A DNA stretch of 64,000 bases, from the NCBI GenBank assembly GCA_021771815.1, contig JAETOE010000002.1, positions 1 to 64,000 of the forward strand. The letters run 5' to 3'. The DNA comes from Roseburia hominis. Its GTDB lineage: Bacteria; Bacillota; Clostridia; Lachnospirales; Lachnospiraceae. Below the pieces are notes generated by a model. It saw only the letters and a program-made list of their open reading frames with translations, was not told the origin of the DNA and searched no databases. The position numbers were made by a program, and so were the translations under genes. Positions 58,835 through 64,000 of this stretch are shown in pieces (position 1 is the stretch's first letter; each line of letters starts with the position of its first letter).

Positions 58835-59202
58835 CCGAAACCTCCCTTTCCTCTCATATTGCTTTCATTTTGTATAACGAATCCGCACCCGGTTTGTGCG
58901 GGAGTTTGAAAAATTTTCTGAATCCAATTACATTTCTGCGTCTTATTGCGCAAAAAAGCCGCTCTTATCGGAACATTCCAAAATGCTCCGATGAAAGCGG
59001 CTTATTCCTATACAGTTTTATATCTGTTCAGTACCTTCACAGATACAAGCCGCAAGCCAAAGAAAATCAGCTTCGCTGATGAGGCTTGCTCCTGCATTCT
59101 GTACATTTTCATACGATTTATGCGGTTCCGCATAAATCTGTCCTAAACAGTTATACAGTTTCATATCATACAGCCCATACGCTGTATCCTGCGTTCCTTA
59201 CA
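58835..59202. other. Intergenic region between sigma factor and pnp
   Basis: It holds the sigma operon promoter area, the pnp terminator (58951-59004) and a perfect 11-base inverted repeat GATTTATGCGG/CCGCATAAATC at 59115-59138 with a two-base loop. No gene is seen. Confidence 0.7.
58951..59004 (-). terminator. Terminator after pnp
   Basis: AAGCCGCT..ATCGGA and TCCGAT..AGCGGCTT arms followed by TTTTTTG on the minus strand. Confidence 0.8.
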
Positions 59203-61296
59203 TTACGCGTTCTGCGGTACATCCTTGATAGAGAAACTGATTCTTCCCATCTTGTCTTTTCCAAGACAAACGACTTTGACTTTATCGCCAAGTGTAAGAA
59301 CATCCTCCACACGGTTAATGCGCTCTTTCGCAATCTTTGAGATGTGAACCATGCCCTCTTTGCCCGGAGCAAACTCTAAGAACGCGCCGAACTCTTTGAT
59401 GCTGACTACGGTTCCGGTGAGCATCTGACCCTCGGTAAAATCCGTCGTGATGATGCGAATCATCTCGATTGCCTTGTCCATCATGGCAGCATCCGTACCG
59501 CATACCGATACGGCGCCGTCGTCCGTGATATCAATTTTCACGCCCGTGCGTGCAATAATCTCGTTGATCGTCTTGCCTCTCTGTCCGACTACATCGCCGA
59601 TCTTCTCCGGATCGATCTGAATCTGAATAATCTTCGGCGCGTACTGGCTCACCTGCTTGCGCGGCTCTGCGATCGCTTTAGACATCACTTCGTCCATGAT
59701 ATAGATTCTCGCCTCTCTGGTGCGCGCAATTGCTTCCTCAACGATCGGTCTTGTCAGACCGTGGATCTTGATATCCATCTGAATTGCCGTGATACCCTTG
59801 TGCGTACCCGTTACCTTGAAATCCATATCGCCAAAGAAATCCTCTAAGCCCTGGATATCAGTCAGAACAATGTACTCATCGTCCGTCTCACCCGTCACAA
59901 GACCACAGGAAATACCTGCAACCATGGACTTGATTGGAACGCCCGCCGCCATTAAGGACATGCAGGATGCACAGGTAGACGCCATGGAGGTAGAGCCGTT
60001 GGACTCGAATGTCTCGGATACGGCACGGATTGCATACGGGAACTCTTCCTCTGACGGAAGCACTGCCGTAAGCGCTTTCTCCGCGAGCGCGCCATGACCG
60101 ATCTCACGGCGTCCCGGTCCGCGGGATACCTTCGTCTCGCCTACCGAGTAGGACGGGAAATTGTACTGATGCATATATCTCTTGGTCGTGATGTTCTCAT
60201 CCAGACCGTCAATCTTCTGTACCTCAGAAAGCGGCGCTAAGGTAACAACATCGCAGATCTGTGTCTGTCCGCGTGTAAACATTGCAGAACCGTGCACTCT
60301 CGGAATCAGATCGACCTCTGCAGCCAGCGGGCGGATCTGGTTGATCGCACGTCCGTCCGGGCGCTTGTGATCCTTTAAGATCATCTTGCGGACAGTCTTC
60401 TTCTGGTACTGATATACCGCTTCGCCAAGGACTGCAAGCCATTCCTCGTTGTCTGCGAACGCCTCCTCGAGCTTCTCCGTGATCTGACGGATATTCTCCT
60501 CGCGCTTCTGCTTCTCGTCGGTAAATACCGCCTCTTCCATCTGCTCCGGCGGAACAATCTCCTTGATTGCAGCAAACATCTCATCCGGGATAGCGCAGCT
60601 TGTGTAAGTGTGCTTCGGCTTTCCTACCTCTGCAACGATCTGATTGACGAACGCGATGATTGTCTGGTTGATTTCATGACACTTGTAAATCGCCTCGATC
60701 ATCTTATTCTCAGGAATCTCATTCGCTCCCGCCTCGATCATGATGACCTTCTCCGCGGTGGATGCAACCGTGAGCTGCAGGTCGCCGGTATCCCATACCT
60801 TCTGGGACGGGTTCACGATAAACTCACCGTTTACCATACCCATCTGTGTCGTCGCACACGGACCTGCAAACGGGATATCGGAAATCGTCGTTACCAACGC
60901 AGAACCGATCATTGCCACGATCTCAGGACGGCACTCTGTGTCTACGGACATCACCATATTGTTGATCGTCACGTCGTTGCGGTAATCCTTCGGGAATAAC
61001 GGACGCATCGGACGGTCGATAACGCGGGAAGTAAGAATCGCGTTCTCTGACGCCTTTCCCTCTCTCTTATTGAAGCCTCCCGGAATCTTTCCGACTGAGT
61101 ACATCTTCTCCTCGTACTCTACCGAGAGCGGGAAGAAGTCAATGCCGTCTCTCGGCTTGTCCGACGCAGTAACGGTGGATAAGACCGTCGTCTCACCATA
61201 TTTTAATAAAGCTGCTCCATTTGCCTGCGCGCAGACCCTTCCGATATCTACCGTAAGAGTTCTTCCGGCAAGCTCCATTGTAAAACTTTTGTACAT
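59203..61296 (-). CDS. pnp: Polyribonucleotide nucleotidyltransferase (PNPase)
   Basis: A 697-residue phosphorolytic 3'-5' exoribonuclease. Two RNase PH domains (VIDRPMRPLFPKDY; FPYAIRAVSETFESNGSTSMASTC), a KH domain (IGDVVGQRGKTINEIIARTG) and a C-terminal S1 domain (LTGTVVSIKEFGAFLEFAPGKEGMVHIS) are in order. It degrades mRNA, often within a degradosome. The start is supported by AAAGGAGAATTGGC. It has a long structured leader. Confidence 0.97.
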   Translation of the reverse strand: MYKSFTMELAGRTLTVDIGRVCAQANGAALLKYGETTVLSTVTASDKPRDGIDFFPLSVEYEEKMYSVGKIPGGFNKREGKASENAILTSRVIDRPMRPLFPKDYRNDVTINNMVMSVDTECRPEIVAMIGSALVTTISDIPFAGPCATTQMGMVNGEFIVNPSQKVWDTGDLQLTVASTAEKVIMIEAGANEIPENKMIEAIYKCHEINQTIIAFVNQIVAEVGKPKHTYTSCAIPDEMFAAIKEIVPPEQMEEAVFTDEKQKREENIRQITEKLEEAFADNEEWLAVLGEAVYQYQKKTVRKMILKDHKRPDGRAINQIRPLAAEVDLIPRVHGSAMFTRGQTQICDVVTLAPLSEVQKIDGLDENITTKRYMHQYNFPSYSVGETKVSRGPGRREIGHGALAEKALTAVLPSEEEFPYAIRAVSETFESNGSTSMASTCASCMSLMAAGVPIKSMVAGISCGLVTGETDDEYIVLTDIQGLEDFFGDMDFKVTGTHKGITAIQMDIKIHGLTRPIVEEAIARTREARIYIMDEVMSKAIAEPRKQVSQYAPKIIQIQIDPEKIGDVVGQRGKTINEIIARTGVKIDITDDGAVSVCGTDAAMMDKAIEMIRIITTDFTEGQMLTGTVVSIKEFGAFLEFAPGKEGMVHISKIAKERINRVEDVLTLGDKVKVVCLGKDKMGRISFSIKDVPQNA

Positions 61297-61684
61297 GCCA
61301 ATTCTCCTTTTCTACTTTCAAAATGTAACAGTTTGGTCTTTGGCTTCCTGTTACAAACATCAAGCCATGCAAGAACCTCTTCGCGGTTGGCTTGATGCAT
61401 CTCAACCACTATGTTTCCTCACGGACTTCGCAGTAAATGCTAAGACCTGATCGAACTGTTACTTCAAAATCTTACAATCCGCATCATGCGGATCGCTGCG
61501 TGACAATGCCTCCTGGCCTGTCCCTATGCAGAAGCACCGAAACTACTGAAATACACACACACACGCCGTCTGACATGAACAGTATGTATATTTCAGTGGT
61601 CTCGGAAATACGCTTCTGCCGTAAATTCACAGAAAATCCATTGTTTCATATGTGAATGCAACAAATTCTTTCCTATGAAATGAA
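61297..61684 (-). ncRNA. Structured 5' leader of pnp
   Basis: About 390 bases upstream of pnp contain strong hairpins: GCAGAAGC...GCTTCTGC (61528-61619) with an inner ACTGAAATA/TATTTCAGT pair; CATCAAGCCA/TGGCTTGATG (61358-61397); TGTAACAG/CTGTTACA (61324-61355). A second copy AACTGTTAC at 61454-61462 can pair with GTAACAGTT (61325-61333) instead. No ORF longer than a few dozen codons is credible here. Confidence 0.6.
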
Positions 61685-61725
61685 GTAAAAATAGAGCGGG
61701 GGAACTCTCCGCTCTATTTGTAAGC
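61685..61725 (-). terminator. Terminator after rpsO
   Basis: AAATAGAGCGG and CCGCTCTATTT arms followed by TTACTT on the minus strand. Confidence 0.9.
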
Positions 61726-61751
61726 GGGCAGGTATGCCCGCTCTGACATCC

Positions 61752-62018
61752 TTATTTTCTAAGACCTAAACGCTCGATTAAGGAACGATATCTCTCGATG
61801 TCAATCTTCTTCAAGTAAGCAAGTAAACCACGTCTCTGACCTACCATCTTAAGAAGTCCTCTTCTGGAATGATGGTCGTTCGGGTTCTCCTTTAAATGAG
61901 CTGTCAGCTCTTCGATACGCGCTGTTAAAATCGCGATCTGTACCTCAGGTGAACCTGTGTCATTCGGGGTTCTTCCATACTCTGCAATAATGCTCTGCTT
62001 CTTGTCCTTTGCGATCAT
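61752..62018 (-). CDS. rpsO: 30S ribosomal protein S15
   Basis: An 88-residue protein: [64 protein letters not shown] is the full S15 sequence. It binds 16S rRNA and often represses its own mRNA. The start follows AAGGAGGATCAGAAC. A terminator follows and pnp is next, the conserved rpsO-pnp order. Confidence 0.97.
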   Translation of the reverse strand: MIAKDKKQSIIAEYGRTPNDTGSPEVQIAILTARIEELTAHLKENPNDHHSRRGLLKMVGQRRGLLAYLKKIDIERYRSLIERLGLRK

Positions 62019-62160
62019 GTTCTGATCCTCCTTCTTGATTTCTTTTGGATGACACAGGGAATGTGCCTCCGGGTCTGCGTTATGCGCCCAACGCCCAAAA
62101 ACTTCGGATACTCAGTAAAAGGTCGGAGTGTCCATCTACCGAATATGGGCTAAACTCATA
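62019..62160 (-). promoter_or_regulatory. rpsO leader, possible S15 regulatory RNA
   Basis: About 140 bases between the promoter and rpsO contain GC-rich segments (GGGCGTTGGGCGC, GACCCGGAGG) that can fold. S15 leader autoregulation is known in several bacteria, with different structures in each group. Assignment is inference. Confidence 0.4.
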
Positions 62161-62167
62161 CTCTCGC

Positions 62168-62196
62168 ATTATATCACAGCAATGTATGCTTGTAAA
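62168..62196 (-). promoter_or_regulatory. rpsO promoter
   Basis: Minus strand TTTACA (62196-62191), 17-base spacer, TATAAT (62173-62168). It drives rpsO, about 150 bases upstream of the start. Confidence 0.9.
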
Positions 62197-62203
62197 TGCC
62201 TTT

Positions 62204-63625
62204 TTAATTATTGATAATTCTTACTACCTTTGCCGGTGTTCTGTAGTACGCATTGGAAATCTTGATGCCCGACTTCGGTGAACTTGCATGTACAACCTGT
62301 CCGTTGCCGATATAGATTGCCACATGGTTGATGCCGCCGCCGTTGCTGTAGAAGAACAGATCACCCGGCTGTGCTTCCGAAGCGGAAATCGATGCACCGC
62401 AGTTCGCCTGTGCACGGGAGGAATGCGGCAGGGAAATACCGTAGTTCGCAAATACGCTCAAAACAAATCCCGAGCAGTCCGCTCCTCTTGTCAGACTCGT
62501 ACCTCCCCATACATATGGATTTCCGACAAACTGCGTCGCGTACTGTACCAGGGATACGCGTACATCCGAAACGCCCTGTCCGTAACGAATCTCCGTCATG
62601 GTCATCGCCTTCAACAGCTCTGTGGAAATCTCCACATAATCGGTAGATACATAACCCTCGTCGCTGTCGACATTGATCTTCGCCCATCCGTCCAACACTT
62701 CAAGAACTTCCAGTTCCTCGCCTTCCGGCATCATCGTGATGATCGTGCAGTCGGTGTTCGGCTGCTCTCTCACGTAAAGCGTCGTCGTCGTTACTTTCGC
62801 AATCGTCTGCTTTACTTCCTCTGCACGCGCGAGCGCCACGTCGCCGCTTAAGAGATATTCTGACTTTACATAGCCCTCGACCTTGCCGGAGGAAATCTTC
62901 GTCCACTCTCCCTCAACGCCTAAAATCTCGCAGCCTGCATTGTTCGGCATCTTGCCGACAACCGACGCCTCTGTACTCGGCGCCTCTCTGACATTTAAGT
63001 TGCCGTCTACATTTGCCACGCCAAGATTCGTATATCCAAACGCCTGCGCCGCACTCGCCGCCGCTGCGTCTGCTTCTGCCTGACCCGCTGTCACACTTTC
63101 GTCCGCCGCTGCAGTTCCATCCGCTGTCACGCTTCCGTCTGCCGCCGTACCATCTGTCACTGCCGTACCGTCCGCCGCTACAGTTCCATCTGTCACTGCC
63201 GTACCGTCCGCCGCTACAGTTCCGTCCGTCACGCTTCCGTCAACCGCTGCGCCGTCTGTCACGCTTCCGTCAACTGCTACGCCGTCTGTCATTGTCCCGT
63301 CCGTCACGCTTCCGTCCGCTGCCAAAGTTCCGTCCAAAGCGATATCCTGCCCTGTCGCCGTCTTCACTGCATCCAATCCGGTGACTCCGGCAACGCCCGT
63401 CGTCGCATTGCTCAGATAACCGGAAACCTCGCCCGTTACACCGGACGCCACTTTCGTGTTACCGTAGGAACCAAATTCTCCGTCAAACTCGGTGGAAACG
63501 CCTGCGCGCACATCCGCATTCGAAAGCGTCGCTTCCTTCTCCTTTGCCTGACCTGTATATGCCACTGTAAATACCAATGTACCGGTAAGTAATAATCCTG
63601 CTACTTTCATCAATCTTGTCTTCAT
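62204..63625 (-). CDS. NlpC/P60 cell-wall hydrolase with SH3 domains and repeat-rich linker
   Basis: A 473-residue secreted protein. Signal peptide MKTRLMKVAGLLLTGTLVF; then a low-complexity Asp/Gly/Thr/Val/Ala linker (about residues 80-185) made of repeated DGS/T-VTDG units; two SH3b domains (NLNVREAPSTEASVVGKMPNN and TLYVREQPNTDCTIITMMPEG); and the NlpC/P60 domain with Cys in GADCSGFV, His in NHVAIYIG and His in VVHASS. It hydrolyses stem peptides. The start at 63625 has AGGAGG four bases upstream. Confidence 0.93.
   Translation of the reverse strand: MKTRLMKVAGLLLTGTLVFTVAYTGQAKEKEATLSNADVRAGVSTEFDGEFGSYGNTKVASGVTGEVSGYLSNATTGVAGVTGLDAVKTATGQDIALDGTLAADGSVTDGTMTDGVAVDGSVTDGAAVDGSVTDGTVAADGTAVTDGTVAADGTAVTDGTAADGSVTADGTAAADESVTAGQAEADAAAASAAQAFGYTNLGVANVDGNLNVREAPSTEASVVGKMPNNAGCEILGVEGEWTKISSGKVEGYVKSEYLLSGDVALARAEEVKQTIAKVTTTTLYVREQPNTDCTIITMMPEGEELEVLEVLDGWAKINVDSDEGYVSTDYVEISTELLKAMTMTEIRYGQGVSDVRVSLVQYATQFVGNPYVWGGTSLTRGADCSGFVLSVFANYGISLPHSSRAQANCGASISASEAQPGDLFFYSNGGGINHVAIYIGNGQVVHASSPKSGIKISNAYYRTPAKVVRIINN
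63110..63330. repeat. Short tandem repeats in the NlpC/P60 linker
   Basis: Repeated GTCACGCTTCCGTC and CCGTCCGCCGCTACAGTTCC-type units of 21-45 bases encode the DGS/VTDG linker. Confidence 0.8.
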
Positions 63626-63785
63626 AAGACCTCCTGATCTTTTCATCCTGAAATTACTGCCAAGTATCTGTTCCATACTTCGCAGATACAACGTACTGTG
63701 CGGATTTCATTTCCGCGATTCCAGATTCCAGTATAGCAAGCATATTTTACGCTGTCAACACAATTCTGTAATATTTATGTAATAA

Positions 63786-64000
63786 TTATTCCGCATTTTT
63801 CTCAAAATATGCTCTCCGGTAGGCAATATCATTCTGCATCTGTTCTTTCAGTGCCTCAATGGACGCAAAATGCCTCTCCTCACGCACCCGGCTTATGAAC
63901 TCCACCGTCACGACCTTATCATATACATCCCCCGCGAAATCCAGCAGATGCGTCTCCACTCCGACCGGATTCTTCCCCTCGATCGTAGGCTTGTGCCCCA
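63786..64000 (-). CDS. ribF: Riboflavin kinase / FAD synthetase RibF, C-terminal part
   Basis: The minus strand reads KPTIEGKNPVGVETHLLDFAGDVYDKVVTV, then EFISRVREERHFASIEALKEQM and ends EKNAE. This is the riboflavin kinase domain of RibF with its conserved E.H..DF motif. The N-terminal part is outside the window. The enzyme makes FMN and FAD, and FMN is used by the Rnf complex. It follows the NlpC/P60 gene by about 160 bases. Confidence 0.85.
   Translation of the reverse strand, partial: GHKPTIEGKNPVGVETHLLDFAGDVYDKVVTVEFISRVREERHFASIEALKEQMQNDIAYRRAYFEKNAE

Noticed and set aside
61297-61684. T-box or known riboswitch before pnp
   Set aside because: No T-box core or other familiar riboswitch core could be recognised, and pnp is not a usual target.
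63110-63330. Possible CRISPR-like repeat array
   Set aside because: Units vary in length, have no unique spacers and are in frame in the NlpC/P60 linker, so they are protein-coding tandem repeats.

Overview
The window looks like the chromosome of an anaerobic, flagellated or chemotactic, probably spore-forming Clostridia bacterium of the Lachnospiraceae type. The reasons are a complete six-gene Rnf operon, a sodium-pumping biotin decarboxylase operon, a cmk-ispH-rpsA cluster, a GerW-type sporulation gene, cheR, scpAB, and a short ProB without a PUA domain. The species call is inference from gene content and order; no 16S rRNA is present.

Region 1 (1 to about 11.7 kb) is an integrated mobile element whose left end lies outside the window. 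A tyrosine recombinase with an N-terminal zinc ribbon (10391-11629, plus) sits at the right edge. Facing it are about 24 tightly packed minus-strand genes, nearly all small and unknown: several single-pass membrane proteins, two DUF6353-like proteins, a DUF6273-like protein, a DUF6431-like zinc-ribbon protein, a degenerate N-6 DNA methylase, and a tRNA-like gene. No capsid, terminase, relaxase or replication gene is visible. Three nucleotide-level patterns set the element apart. A 25-bp box of fixed length lies upstream of 11 transcription units, including the tRNA-like gene. A hairpin terminator overlaps the stop codons of several unrelated genes. The polar motif AAATATAA occurs about 15 times in 10 kb, in one orientation and in all three coding frames. 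I regard this as the least explained part of the window.

Region 2 (11.8-29.6 kb) is chromosomal: a small membrane protein, a coiled-coil protein, gerW with its DUF2953 partner, a Nudix hydrolase, an FtsI/PBP2-FtsW/RodA pair, a U32 peptidase, zapA, ruvBA, a Gx transporter with a NusG-II protein, miaB, proA, 5-formyl-THF cyclo-ligase, a DUF896 protein, proB and apbE.

Region 3 (29.7-34.8 kb) is rnfCDGEAB. apbE converges on it and would supply the covalent FMN on RnfG and RnfD. Region 4 (35-43 kb) holds a YprB-like nuclease, cheR, rpsA-ispH-cmk, a HI0933-family flavoprotein, an RpiR regulator and a Cu/Zn-SOD-like protein. Region 5 (43.1-48.7 kb) is one operon encoding two different carboxyltransferases, the sodium pump subunit, a gamma-like subunit and a biotin carrier. 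Together with Rnf it suggests sodium or proton gradient energetics.

Region 6 (48.7-64 kb) contains two DD-carboxypeptidases flanking scpAB, a cardiolipin synthase, an intracellular subtilisin, an ECF sigma factor with an ABC-2 transporter module, pnp with a long structured leader, rpsO with a clear promoter, an NlpC/P60 cell-wall hydrolase with a repeat-rich linker, and the C-terminus of ribF. Several chromosomal proteins carry in-frame tandem duplications in linker regions, and a dispersed inverted repeat occurs three times at the 3' ends of plus-strand genes.
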